DNA from: Polytrichum commune
Lineage: Eukaryota > Streptophyta > Polytrichopsida > Polytrichales > Polytrichaceae
Direction: 5' to 3'
Assembly (NCBI GenBank): GCA_950295325.1
Contig: OX485804.1
Location: forward strand, 45,816,001-45,880,000
DNA: 64,000 nucleotides
Shown here: one piece after another, positions 1 through 11,139 of the stretch
How positions within the stretch are numbered: position 1 is the stretch's first letter
Layout: every line of letters begins with the position of its first letter
Translations under genes and position numbers: made by a program
The notes under the pieces: generated by a model
Told to the model about the DNA's origin: nothing
The model's database searches: none
The model's input: only the letters and a program-made list of their open reading frames with translations

Positions 1-97
1 TAGAATGGTGCATAGACTTTAGTCACAAACCCGTCACAAAGTTTGAATCTCACTGTAAGCATGTCTTTTTGCCGTTCATTCCTCGCTACAAGCCATT

Positions 98-296
98 CCT
101 AGTGTCTTCCAAGTATAGACGGTTACAGAACGCAGTGATCTTTTTCAGGTTTCTCTTTATTAATTTGAGGCATATTCCATAGATTCCTCCCAAACGATGG
201 GGTAATTTCCCTGCAGTCTTGGAACTTCAACTGCTTCTCTCTCAAACTTCAACCACTTCATCTGTAACTAAGTAGCGGCCACTTCCTTCCCGTTCA
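98..296 (-). repeat. ACCGGTT-family repeat, degenerate copy
   Basis: Minus-strand copy of the ~210-bp dispersed family. Recognisable parts are CCATAGATTCCTCCCAAACG, the ACTTCATCTGTAACTAA block and a terminal CCGTTCAGTG. The left part around TAGTGTCTTCC is diverged. No coding potential. Confidence 0.55.
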
Positions 297-477
297 GTGC
301 CTGTGAGATACCTTATAAACAGGACCTTGTACTCCATAGTGTCATTCGTACCCAAGTAAAAACCATGCAAAAGGGTATTCATCGGCCTTGCGTGAAGCCA
401 TCTCTTGAAGGCTCCGTGTTAAATGCAAAAGTGTTGCTCAACCAAAACGGTTGAGGGATCGGAGCCTGAGTACATGC

Positions 478-498
478 ATATATATATATATATATATA
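478..498. repeat. (TA)n microsatellite
   Basis: An uninterrupted run of alternating T and A. Confidence 0.9.
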
Positions 499-744
499 CC
501 ACCTAATAATAAGTGGGGTGGCCTTTAATTCTATTTTATTTGCTTGGATCGATGGACAGGCAGGTAGGCATTTCATTCAACTAGCTAGGAAGAGGAGGCA
601 AGGACGGCGGTGGACTTTTCAGCGGCCTTAAAACCACCCACCCGCCTGTGAATCCGTGTCTCACATTCGTACCTCACTCGGACTCTTCTGTGCTCGCCCT
701 TGCCTTCACTTAATTATTACTCACCCTTCTCCTCCTAATTAATG

Positions 745-761
745 CCCCCCCCCCCCCCCCC
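745..761. repeat. Poly-C run
   Basis: Seventeen C residues in a row. Similar C or G runs recur at 7046-7057, 9892-9903 and 25685-25695. Confidence 0.9.
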
Positions 762-1379
762 ATACTTGACATTAGCAAATAACCAAAGACTTCCCTAAAA
801 CCCGGGTAAAGCTCCCTCGGTTATAGCGGACACGTCCGGTTATCCCAATGTACTTACAAGAACTTGCTTTGGAGATTTCCAAGTAGGTTTTAGTGTAGTA
901 GCTTTCACACATGTTCATTGTTTTATCTACCAACCAATGAATGTTGGATAGTTTTTGTCCCATCCCCAAATGCCTTAATACTTACCATCGGTTTTTGTTA
1001 ATGGAGCTCCTCGTGCCCTCATAACTAAGACTAAAAGCAACCAATCACAAGAGCGGGAGGCAACACTTTTAGAGGTCCTACATTCTTGCCTCATATCTAG
1101 GTACCGATGGGAGGGTCGGTAGTTTTAGCTTAAAACCTCCACTTTTAAGCCATGCCACATCATTTGCCAACTAGGCTCGGCACTAGATAATGTCGATGGT
1201 GTGGAGGCTCATTTTTAAGAACCCACTTTTAGGCTTAGCTAATGTCAAGTGGGGAGGGGGCATAATTTGCAATCGCTGCTGAGTACTGTGTATATATAAG
1301 GACTCCGTAGAAGTTGTGAGCGATGAATGGAAGCACGATGAACCGGGGGAAACCGACATTTAGTTTTAGTTTTTGATCT

Positions 1380-1560
1380 TTGTTTTGTTTTTGGAACGTA
1401 GGAGGTTTTTTTGGGGGGGGACCACCTGGTGAGTTTTCGTCAAGTAGAGAGACGGTTTCACGGCCAGGAATCGAACCACCGACCACTTCGTTCGGTTTGG
1501 GTACCTTTCCATTGTCGTCAGGTAGGTTAGGGTCATCTCGAACAAGATGCAATGACGGGT
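1380..1560 (-). mobile_element. Candidate tRNA-derived SINE fragment
   Basis: On the minus strand GGTTCGATTCC is a perfect RNA polymerase III B box, and TGACGACAATGG about 50 bases upstream resembles an A box. The sequence after the B box continues CTGGCCGTGAAACCGTCTCT, similar to the body of plant Au-like SINEs. The stretch does not fold as a full tRNA. Ends and target duplication were not defined. Confidence 0.4.
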
Positions 1561-1760
1561 TGCAGATGAAGTAGTTGAGTTTGAGAAAAAATGACCGGTT
1601 GAAGGTTCAAGACTTTGGGGAAAGTGTTCATCGTTTTTAGAGGAATTGAGAGACTATGCCTTGAGTTAGTAACGAGAGACTGAAAGGTGTTGATGTGGAA
1701 TCGGTTGGACTTGGAAGCACTAGGGTCTCGACCCGATTGTGCCCAAAAATCCGCACGGAC
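1561..1760 (+). repeat. ACCGGTT-family repeat, degenerate copy
   Basis: Plus-strand copy lacking the GGGGAGAACCGGC start. It retains GACCGGTTGAAGGTTCAAGAC, the TTTAGAGGAATTGAGAGAC block and the end ATCGGTTGGACTTGGAAGCA followed by CCAAAAATC. Confidence 0.55.
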
Positions 1761-1769
1761 AATGTGGAA

Positions 1770-2880
1770 GAACTGTGGTAGAATAGATTTTAACCATGAA
1801 ATCACCAAAACCGGGGACCAACTCAAGTTTTGGAAGGAATCTCCACTAATTATCACTTCCAACATTTATGTCAGTGACCTTAAAATGATTTATGAAAAAT
1901 AAACTAGGGAGGGAAGTCGTGTTGCTCTATATTTGGGCAACAAAACTCATAGAAAATCATGAGTTTTGTTTCTTGAGTTTAATTCTATTTGGGGAGTACA
2001 CAAGTGGTGAGAAGAGGTAGAGATGCATGTGTACAATGTAGGTGACAAAGAATATGAGAAGACTTTGAGTTCTATGAACATAAAACATGTCAGTGTCTAA
2101 AACTCAAAGAAGCTAGGCTCCAAGACCACCTTTTGGTCACACTCAAACAAGGTTAGTAAAAGCTTGATAAATCCAAGGATCAGACTCCCATAAATTGCAA
2201 GTTTGAGCGAAAGTGAGATGTCAAAGGCATTAACTATTGGAGACCCCATGGCAAGCCAAAGAATGTTTGAAAGTCCATTGAGTAAAATGCTTTCCAAAAA
2301 CAACCAATGCATCACCTTAGGTAGCTCTTGTGATGAAATATTCCAATTGCTTAAAAACACCATAAGGATACCTTCAAAAGGGTCACATATATTTATTTTC
2401 CTAGGTGGTCTTTGTTTGTAGGTAATCTGTAAATGACAAAACACTACCTACAAATCATAATACCAAAAAAGAAAAAGAAAAAGAAAAGTATACAAACTGA
2501 TAGACTCAATTATAAAAGAAACCAACATGGTACGACCACCACATGCAAATTCCTAGCAATAGAACTCAAGAAGAATCAAGAAATAATGCCCATCTAGGAC
2601 GGGACTCATGTGCGGATATTGTCTTGGAGAAAGGAGGACCTCTACTCAATGCTACACAATTAATGTACACATATACGAAATGTCATGAGGTTTAATTTGG
2701 GTCACGGCGCCCACTAAAGAGTTGTGTACCGTGTAGAAGGTTCAAGCCATGAATTTGGAAAGTCCAACATAAAGTGAACTTAATGAGCAAACTTGAGTAA
2801 GAGTCTCCTTAAATTGTGCCAATGAGACGACTCCTTTTCTTCAATGCATGTCTCACTCTTTGCGTCAATGAACGGAAAGG
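1770..2880. other. Gene-free stretch
   Basis: AT-rich unique or ancient repeat sequence. Reading frames up to 115 codons are present but their composition and the overlap of both strands do not support genes. Confidence 0.6.
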
Positions 2881-2883
2881 TCG

Positions 2884-3105
2884 GACTGCTAGCTAGTTAC
2901 AGATGAACCTGTTGAGTTTGAGAAACAACCGCTCAAAGTTCATCAAGACTTCAAGGAAATTTCTGATCGTTTTTTTAACGGAACCTATGGATCACACTCA
3001 AATTAATAAAGAGAATCCTAAAAGATCGTAGCGTGTAACTGGTTGGACTTGGAAACACTAGGATTTTGACCGATTGTGCCCAAAAATCTCCCTAGACATT
3101 GCTTC
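2884..3105 (+). repeat. ACCGGTT-family repeat
   Basis: Plus-strand copy starting near CTAGTTACAGATGAACC and ending CCCAAAAATCTCCCTAGACA. The core phrases (TTGAGTTTGAGAAA, TCAAGACTTCA, GTAACTGGTTGGACTTGGA) are kept. Confidence 0.65.
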
Positions 3106-3127
3106 GAGCTCTTAACCCCTCTAATTA

Positions 3128-3331
3128 ACACCATTTATGGTGTTTGAAGTTACATTCTGCTATACCTTTTTACTATGGATCTTAATTTTTACCAACACAA
3201 GTGAAATCGGTTGTTTGGACACCTACATAACATTAACATCTTTACTTGGTAGAATTTTACATCAACAAGGAAAGGGTTATAACAATGCGTAACTCCGAAT
3301 AGTAAGTGACATTAAACACCATAAATGGTTT
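3128..3331. mobile_element. MITE-like inverted-repeat element
   Basis: The left end ACACCATTTATGGTGTTT is mirrored at the right by AAACACCATAAATGGT. Inside the right arm is ATAACAATGCGTAACTCCGA, which is shared with the element at 10951-11138. About 200 bases, non-coding. Confidence 0.6.
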
Positions 3332-3349
3332 GGTGTAAAGGGGGTCTCA

Positions 3350-4450
3350 GGTCCACTTCACACACGAGCCAAGAGCCGTGAAAGTGTCCGAAGGCCGTCC
3401 CAACACACCTCCAAAACCATGTAGTGTGGTCACAAACCCCGAAGTGTCCTAGTGTGAAGTCATATGTGACCGGGCCCTCAACCAAATGCTATAATTTCAA
3501 TAAACATCTATTCATGCAGTCCTTGCACATGATAAACACAAACAAAACAACGGTTGTGAGTGTTCAGAATGCCATGGTCTCCCAGTTTTGTATTAGACCT
3601 ACCTCCAAGAGGTAATTTTTGCAAAATAGTCCAAGTGATCATGAAACACAATCCAATCAATGCCGTGTAAGAATCCATGTAGACTTTACATCCACCTTGC
3701 ATTCACATACTCCAATGCACCTTGCAAGCGTAGTGTGAAGTAGTGAACTTGGACCGGCTCCGCCTCTTCCACCAATGAGAGTGCTTGAAGTGGAATGGTC
3801 ACAGGCTCGCGGTCCTCTATTCATGCAGTCATCGCACATGATAAACGCAAACAAAACAACGGTTGTGAGTGTTCGGAATGCCATGGTCTCCCAGTTTTGT
3901 ATTAGACCTACCTCCAAGAGGTAATTTTTGCAAAATAGTCCAAGTGATCATGAAACACAATCCAATCAATGCCATGTAAGAATCCATGTAGACTTTACAT
4001 CCACCTCGCATTCACATACTCCAATGCACCTTGCAAGCGTAGTGTGAAGTAGTGAACTTGGACCGGCTCCGCCTCTTCCACCAATGAGAGTGCTTGAAGT
4101 GGAATGGTCACGGGCTCGCGGTCCTCTATTCATGCAGTCATCGCACATGATAAACGCAAACAAAACAACGGTTGTGAGTGTTCGGAATGCCATGGTCTCC
4201 CAGTTTTGTATTAGACCTACCTCCAAGAGGTAATTTTTGCAAAATAGTCCAAGTGATCATGAAACACAATCCAATCAATGCCATGTAAGAATCCATGTAG
4301 ACTTTACATCCACCTCGCATTCACATACTCCAATGCACCTTGCAAGCGTAGTGTGAAGTAGTGAACTTGGACCGGCTCCGCCTCTTCCACCAATGAGAGT
4401 GCTTGAAGTGGAATGGTCAAGGGCTCGCGGTCTCGTGTGTGAAGTGGCCC
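3350..4450 (-). mobile_element. GGGCCACTTC-family MITE enlarged by an internal tandem repeat
   Basis: The element carries the family's inverted termini (GGTCCACTTCACACACGAG at the left, GTGTGAAGTGGCCC at the right). Relative to the ~440-500 bp copies elsewhere it is enlarged to 1.1 kb by three tandem copies of a 309-base unit between about 3509 and 4437. A pair of short reading frames recurs at exactly 309-base spacing, but they carry no recognisable domain. Confidence 0.75.
3509..4437. repeat. 309-bp tandem repeat, three copies
   Basis: Units start at about 3509, 3820 and 4129 with ATTCATGCAGTC and run through TTTGTATTAGACCTACCTCC to AATGGTCACGGGCTCGCGG. The second and third are nearly identical; the first differs at scattered positions. 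The array lies inside the MITE at 3350-4450. Confidence 0.85.
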
Positions 4451-5052
4451 TTCCCTAGTAATGTACACGGAAACTTGGGCTCCGGGTCCCAAGTTTTTGG
4501 ACTAAGTTATTATCTTATTATTGGGGGGCCTGCACACTGAAGCCTAGCCTCCCACGCGGAGGGTGAATCATGAGGGTGAGTCAAACCCAACCCACGACAA
4601 TTGAACCAGGCCATCGCATTTGTTTTAAGGTACCGCTTACAACATCCTTGTTTTGTTTCTTTGTTCAGTTGCGGAATATGTCCCCTGCGTTTCATTATGT
4701 GCAAGACGTTTCCCACATCATTTCATCCCCGGCCGCTCCTACTTCTCATGGGGCGGGCCACTAGCAAGCCTCTATGAGTCTTGGGCAATTGTCATGCGTC
4801 ATTAGAAACCTTGCCTTTCGTCACTAAGCGAATTTGCAGGTCTATCATATTCGTAGATTGTCTAGGGCTTGTATGTTAGTGGTGGAAGGGCTTCCCTGTA
4901 TTGGAAAGTGTCACCGACGGACTATACGCCCAACATGATTGGGAGGGAGTGGAGTGCTTGATGGAGTTTGGGATGAGAACAAGGAGAAACAAGCCATGAT
5001 GACATGTCATAAGTTTTGTGACGGCCATGTGTAAGGGGTGGTACGTATAGAC
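4451..5052. other. Gene-free stretch between two MITEs
   Basis: No repeat with a defined end and no convincing reading frame. GC content is a little higher than around it. Confidence 0.55.
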
Positions 5053-5429
5053 CAATGTTGGACCGGCATGTCATAGGTGAATGTGCGGTATCAAATTTTG
5101 ATACATGGTTTCGACGATGGTATCAAAAAATCTACTTGGTCATTAGTCAAATTCTAATATCAATTGATTATTGATACTAAGTTGGTGGGTATCACTAGAA
5201 GAGAGAGTCTTAGTACGTTTGAGTCATTAGTTGGGTCGATGTCGTCATAATACCACATTGACATAGTACTTTCATTTAGGTCTGAAGAATTTTCAATAGT
5301 ATATAGACCTAAATGGCATCCAATATAGATAGGCACCCTTACTCTATTGGTACCAATCATATTATTGCAAAATCCTCGTTATAAATACTCGAGAGGATTT
5401 ATAATTTTTTCGATATCGGTCCAACATTG
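5053..5429. mobile_element. Inverted-repeat element with CAATGTTGGACCG termini
   Basis: The left end CAATGTTGGACCGGCAT and right end CGATATCGGTCCAACATTG are inverted complements over about 13 bases. The interior is AT-rich and repeats GGTATCAAA motifs. A related piece seems to lie at 7330-7480 (GATACCAGACCAACACTGAT). Confidence 0.55.
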
Positions 5430-8339
5430 CTTTATGGCAAAGACTGTGCAAAATGACCATAGAATCTAGTGTATGTGGTCATGAGAAGTAAAAACCATTG
5501 AGACCCAAAAAATTTTTTTTAAAGAAAAACAAAACAAAAAAAAACCCAATGTAGGGGCTACTTTGTAGAATTTCAGTGTAGACCCAAGAGTAAGCACCAT
5601 GTGGGTTAATGTCAATAAATACAACAAAGAATACAAGCATGTGAACCCTGGGCAATTCTCTTATGTCACTGGAAAATTGTCATATGTCTTTGGAAAATCT
5701 ACAAATCTACCACATAGGTAGACTTGCGTATTCCTTCCACCAACACATGGCGATTGCCTAGGACTCATATGTTAACCACAGTGAGAACTTCAAACAAGTT
5801 CCAAATGGGAAGGTGGGGGGGGGACACCAATTGTTTCTCTGTCATTTAGTATTGCTAATTGGGAAGGCACTTGAAAGTTGCCCTTGTGGAAAACCCAACG
5901 GATCTTTCCCAACGCTCGACTCCTTATGCACGTCAACTGACAAGTAGGCTCCCGTTTTCACACACGACGACTACACCGATACGTTCAATTAGGGTTTCCC
6001 CACACTAATTTATCAACACTTCACAACACTCCAAATATCTATTTTCAAAATTAAAAAACGGTACAAATTATCTTTGTCTTTGCTCTCTTTTCTTTTTCTA
6101 ATCGCTATACGGATGAATGTACAAAGTTTAGGGTTTAGGGTTTGCGCGGGGGGCAAAGGCGTAACCCTAATCGCAAAGCCAGCCTCCTAATTGCGAGTCC
6201 CTCAGTGTAGGTGTACCACTTAATTAATTACGCATGATCATTTCATGGTGTAACTCTGGGAAGTCGGGACATGCAGAATCTTGCGAGTCCCGGCCTCTTG
6301 CGTCCCGAGCACTGTCACGACAGGAGCAGAGTTCTTCTTTTCACTTCACTTTACTTTACTTTAGGACGCAATAAGTTTGAATTTTCCGGTCCGTTCCGTT
6401 CTGTCCCTGACGTTTTCGACCAGATTTGTGTGGCCTGTGGTTGAATAAATGGATTGAATAGAGAGTAAATGCATAGGAAGGTCTGTGATCCCTTAACTTA
6501 TTTCATCCTTGCTTGGTGGCCATGATGCATGCGGTGTGTGACAAATTAGAATATCCTTTTAAATTCTTCTTAGCTCCCTAGCTAGCATGCCTCCGGAATT
6601 TTGGGAGTGATGGTGTGTGGTGTGGGGGTCGGTAAGTAAATTTGGAGTACTTGGGCGCAGGTGGTCTCGCTCAGGCTGTAAAAGTAAACTCGTAGAATCG
6701 GGAGTACAAAACACTCATCATGGCTCAACATTATACCTCTAACTAACTTTCTCCACCGTGATTGGGACCAACCCATGAATTTACAAAATTTGAATAAATG
6801 AGAGGCCTAGCATTCATGCCATTCATGTAAGAGGAGGGGCGGGGGAAACCCTAACCTCCTATAGGTTTGTGGTTGATTTATCCCAGCGTAATGTCGCTGT
6901 ATTTGTTTGGGGTTGGGTGTTGATGCTAATTTTATGGTCAAAATTTGCTTGAGAGAAAAAGAAAGAAGAAAAAAGTTAAGTTATAAGAGTTCTTAAAGTT
7001 TTCATATTCAACTTACATGAAAGACTTATGAATGATAACTTTTCTCCCCCCCCCCCCGGGCATGTGTGCACGCGGGGGCAGGGGTCACGAAACTTCAATA
7101 CCGATGGCGAAGTCAACAAGATTACAAGATGTGCGTTGCCATTTGTAAATGAAACTCCAATAAATTGGGTGAAACGTAAGAAAAGTTGGGGTGAAGAACC
7201 ATTAACATCTTCCCGATATGCATTTAAGGTAGAGGAAACTGAAACCACGTGGGTGGGCTTGGAGGATTATATATTGATACATTGGTTTTGCCTATGTAGG
7301 AAAGTTTTTGCATGATGTAAGACCCGAATGGCATTGGAAACAAAAATACCGTCAAAAGTCCCATATCCTAGTATCCTATTGGTATCAAAAAGAGAGAGGT
7401 GAAATCGACATAATGAATATCCAAACGGGATCCAAAACGATGATACCATATCAAAACTGATACCAGACCAACACTGATACCGATGCAAATAATCCCTCGC
7501 CATACCCACCAAATGTAAATATATGAATGGCACTACAAGTTCGTTACCCACAAGTACAACCTTTGATACCATTATTGATGTTGATTACATTACCATGCAT
7601 TCACCTAGAGAGAGCGAGCGAGAGAGAGAGAGAGAGAGAGCCTTATCACATACTCGCATACCTCTCACTTAGCCAACCATAAAACCCCTGAACTAGCACG
7701 CAACCCCAAATATTACTACTCTTAGTTATCCGATCCCAAAACATGTTTCAAAAACCCCAAATTAGTCGAATCCAAACCATTTTAAAAACGAATCAGCCAC
7801 AAACCTACAGAAGATCGATTTTTGATGTTGGATGAATGAGAAATACATTCGTATGCAATAATTCCCAATCCCTCTCGTTCTCTCTCCAAACTTACCTTGA
7901 TACCATAGCACCGGTGATCGAATTCACCGAGGAGACCATGTGGTTGGAAGGGTCTCACGGTGAGAGAATGTAATGTGGGATTGGGGGATATATAGAGAGT
8001 ACATAACTTACATGGTGTCCTCTCTCTCTCGAAAGGTTGCTAATAATGTGTCCAATGGAAACGGACGAGCACGGTGGGTTGCTGCAGGCCGAGACTGGGA
8101 CGGGCTTACTGATAGGCCCACAGTCTGCCCATTTTGAATCACTTTGACGGGTTGTCAACTTGGAAGCCTCATGTACTAGTAGCAGCACTAACATTTATTT
8201 GGCCGCATGCCCTGCTTTACCTCAGAGCTGCCCGTTACATTTGTATTCTATGGTCTCTTGTTGCCCGGAAGAAAAAAAAGGCCGAGAGAGAGAGAGAGGG
8301 ACCGTCCAAGTTCACTTTACACCAGAGCCCAACATTTTC
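5430..8339. other. Gene-free stretch
   Basis: It contains a short telomere-like trace (TTTAGGGTTTAGGGTTT at 6127), homopolymer runs and the (GA)n tract. The frames at 6976-7572 overlap on both strands and show no domain. Confidence 0.55.
7606..7640. repeat. (GA)n microsatellite
   Basis: GA repeats with two GC interruptions. Confidence 0.85.
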
Positions 8340-8722
8340 CTTTTTAATTGCACCCATACCCAGACCATGCCCATCAGCAGTGACCTATGCCCACCCGTGC
8401 CCACCCATAGCACGACATGTGCGCACCCATGCCCACCCATGCTATTCAAATTGCGCCCATGTATTAAAAAATTATGTAATGTGTATTGTGTAATTGTGTA
8501 ATGTGTCTTGTATGATTGTGTAATTGTGCCCCACCCATGCCCACCCATTATAATATCAAACCCATGCCCACCCATGAACAATAATATCGCAGTCATGCCC
8601 ACCCATGCCCACCCATGAACAATAATATCGTAGCCATGCCCACCCATGCCCACCCATGAACAATAATATTGCACCCATGCCCACCCAAAACCCATGGGCA
8701 TGGGCACCCAATGGGCACCCAA
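8340..8722. repeat. CCCATGCCCACCCATG minisatellite
   Basis: The array has short CCCATGCCCA units that mature at 8540-8690 into repeats of about 41 bases, each with AACAATAATATCG between two CCCACCCATG blocks. Reading frames across it are repetitive and not genes. Confidence 0.8.
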
Positions 8723-8982
8723 TGTTTACACTCGAAGGTGAAGGCATAAGGGCCCCAAAGAAGAATTTATCATGGATGAAAGTCTATATGGAAGGTTATT
8801 AATCATGTTTTGTGGTCAAGGTCGGGATTTGCGTCAAGCCTCTTGTTTGTCTGACGCATGTTCCAGCATATCATGTTGGTGGGACGGTCTTTGGATGAGA
8901 ATCAAGGACCCTCGCAATTAATTACATGGTCACGGTTTTTGGCGTGTGTGTGAGGTGGTCCTTATTCGTGTTTGGTGTCTTG

Positions 8983-9200
8983 GGGGATTTTTGGACATAA
9001 ATTGGTCAAAATCCTAGTGTTTCCAATTCCAACCGGTTACATATCGTGATCTTTCGGTTGCTCTTTTGAGTGATTTGAGACATGTCATGTAGATTCCTCT
9101 AAAACGATCGATAATTCTTGTTGAAGTCTTGAACTTCTACCAATTATTTCTCAAACTCAACCGGTTCATCTGTAACTAGCGGTCAGTTCTCCCCATTCGT
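8983..9200 (-). repeat. ACCGGTT-family repeat, nearly full length
   Basis: Minus-strand copy from GGGGGATTTTTGGACATAAA to CGGTCAGTTCTCCCCATTCG. It contains CCAACCGGTTACAT, TAGATTCCTCTAAAACGATC and CTCAACCGGTTCATCTGTAA. Confidence 0.7.
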
Positions 9201-9286
9201 TGGTACCCGATCAATTCGAGTCCTCATTTTCCAGACCGTTAGTAAAGCTTTAGAGGGTATCGAGAAAAAAATGAAGAGTTAACTTA

Positions 9287-9728
9287 GGGCCACTTCACAC
9301 ACACACGAGACTGAGAGCCCGTGACCAGTCCACTTCAAGCACTCTCATTGGTGAAAAGGTGGAACAAAATGTGAATGCAAGATGGATGTGAAGTCTACAT
9401 GGATCATGCTTCATGGTCACTTGGACTATTTTCACAAACCACCTCTTGGAGGTAGGCCTAACGCAAAACCGGTAGACCACGGCACTCCGAACACTCACAA
9501 CCGCTGATTTGTTCTATTTTATCATGTGTGAGGACCCACACGAATAGGCATCCACTGAAATAGCATTCGATTGAGGGCCCAGTCACATACAACTTCACAC
9601 TACACTTGAGGGTCCGTGACCACACTAGATGATGTTGGAGGTGTGTTGGAACGGCCTTTGGGACACTATCTTTTGGGCTCTCACAATTTCATGGTCACGG
9701 CTCCTCACGCTCGTGTGGGAAGTGGCCC
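9287..9728 (+). mobile_element. GGGCCACTTC-family MITE
   Basis: 442 bases with termini GGGCCACTTCACACACAC and GTGTGGGAAGTGGCCC. The internal landmarks TTCAAGCACTCTCATTGGTG and ACCACCTCTTGGAGGTAGGC match the other copies. Flanking triplets are TTA and TCA. Confidence 0.75.
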
Positions 9729-10164
9729 TCAAGGTCATTTGACATGAACCGGCAACAAATCTATAGGCAAGTCAAGTTGTTTTGAATTGTTAGATAGATG
9801 ACTGAGAGGTACCTATACATGCTTGTACACAATAATTCCCTCTCGCTGTAGGCTGACACACACGAATATTAACTTGTATTTTTTTCCTTTGGGGGGGGGG
9901 GGGGTGGGTGGGTTAAGAGGATTGAGACACAAGCGTCCTGGGTGCCCTGTCCTGAGCCGGTCAGTCCAAGGTGGTTGGTGAGCTGCCTAAGTTTGTGAGT
10001 TAGTGCTAACTTCCACACTGGAGGTCCTTGGAAAGTTCTAACTTCTGTTATACGTTTTGTACATGCTCCATGCCCCCGTCCTTTACTAACTTACTGGGGC
10101 TCGAAGAAGTGAAAAGTGAACTGGTTCGGTCTCACTGGGATTTGTGGGAGCAGTGTCCGGAGAG

Positions 10165-10165
<1 letters not shown>

Positions 10166-10213
<48 letters not shown>
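10166..10213. repeat. (GA)n microsatellite
   Basis: 24 uninterrupted GA units. They give the Arg-Glu run in an otherwise meaningless 128-residue frame. Confidence 0.9.
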
Positions 10214-10215
<2 letters not shown>

Positions 10216-10291
10216 TGCTAACCTATCCCTAATTTCTGGTTATGGAGCTCTAAACCGAAACGCACGATTTAGGGTGTCCCCATCTATGAAT

Positions 10292-10500
10292 GGGGAGAAC
10301 CGGCAGTTAGTTACAGATGAACCGGTTGAGTTTGAGAATAACCGGTTGAAGTTGGAGACTGCAGGAATATTACCGATCATTTTAGAGGGATTTATAGAAT
10401 ATACCCCAATTTGATAAAGGAAAATCGAAGGCTGTCAACATGTAACCGGTTGGACTTGCAAACACTAGGATCTCAACCGATTATGCCCTAAAATCTCCCC
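10292..10500 (+). repeat. ACCGGTT-family repeat, best single reference copy
   Basis: The copy starts GGGGAGAACCGGCAGTTAG and ends CCTAAAATCTCCCC. The termini GGGGAGA and TCTCCCC form a short inverted pair, and outside them several copies share AATGAAC on one side and GGACACT on the other. In between lie three or four ACCGGTT motifs. There is no coding capacity, so it looks like a MITE-like non-autonomous element of unknown superfamily. Confidence 0.7.
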
Positions 10501-10728
10501 CATCACTGGTCCCCATGCTACTCTGTCGACATTCCACATGGTTTTGAATGTTTCTTACCACCGTAACAAAAATATATATGATTCGGGGTTGGTTTTTTTT
10601 AATAGCTGTGATTACTATATGGAGGAATAAAGAAAGTCATAAGTTTGTTGTAATCTGATTTGCATGATCCATGATGATATTTGCATGGGTGACAAGGCAA
10701 CCTGTTTGCCAGAGACAACCTAATTAGT

Positions 10729-10935
10729 GTCCGGAGAGGATTTTGGGTGTAATCGGTCAAGATCTTCGGGTTTCCGAGACCAACCAGTTACATGTTTGAC
10801 ATCTTTCAGTCAGTTTTTCTTTGTTGAACCGAAGGATATTTTGTAGATTCCTCACAATCGAACAGTTATTTTCTTCAAGTCTTGGGGTTTCAACCGCTTG
10901 TTCCTCAAACTCGGACTGGTTCATCTGTAACTACA
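10729..10935 (-). repeat. ACCGGTT-family repeat
   Basis: Minus-strand copy starting GTGTCCGGAGAGGATTTTGG and ending CTGGTTCATCTGTAACTA, lacking the last ~20 bases of the family. A separate MITE begins about 15 bases further right. Confidence 0.65.
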
Positions 10936-10950
10936 CCTTTTTGTCTAATT

Positions 10951-11138
10951 GGTGTGGGTTACCATTCGGAGTTACGCCCTGCTGTAACGTTTTCATTGAG
11001 AGTATGATTTTGTTACTCAAATAATACGAGTAGTCTGTGTGCACACCGAAGAATATGTTATAACTTAGTTGGTAAAGAAACACTAACGTCAGTAAAAAAA
11101 TTTAATAGCAACACATAACTCCGAATGGTAACCCACAC
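10951..11138. mobile_element. Small MITE with GTGTGGGTTACC termini
   Basis: The left end GTGTGGGTTACCATTCGGAG is an almost exact inverted complement of the right end CTCCGAATGGTAACCCACAC, and the match continues for about 35 bases. The pentamer TAATT stands on both sides (10946-10950, 11139-11143). Single ends of the same family are visible near 14128-14175 and 17293-17335. Confidence 0.72.
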
Positions 11139-11139
11139 T

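Noticed and set aside
1235-1552. A 105-codon minus-strand frame with VPKPNEVVGGSIPGRE
   Set aside because: It overlaps the candidate SINE; the peptide is a translation of the RNA polymerase III B-box region and not evidence of a protein gene.
6127-6150. Telomere-like TTTAGGG repeats
   Set aside because: Only two to three units, so chance or a trace; not a telomere.
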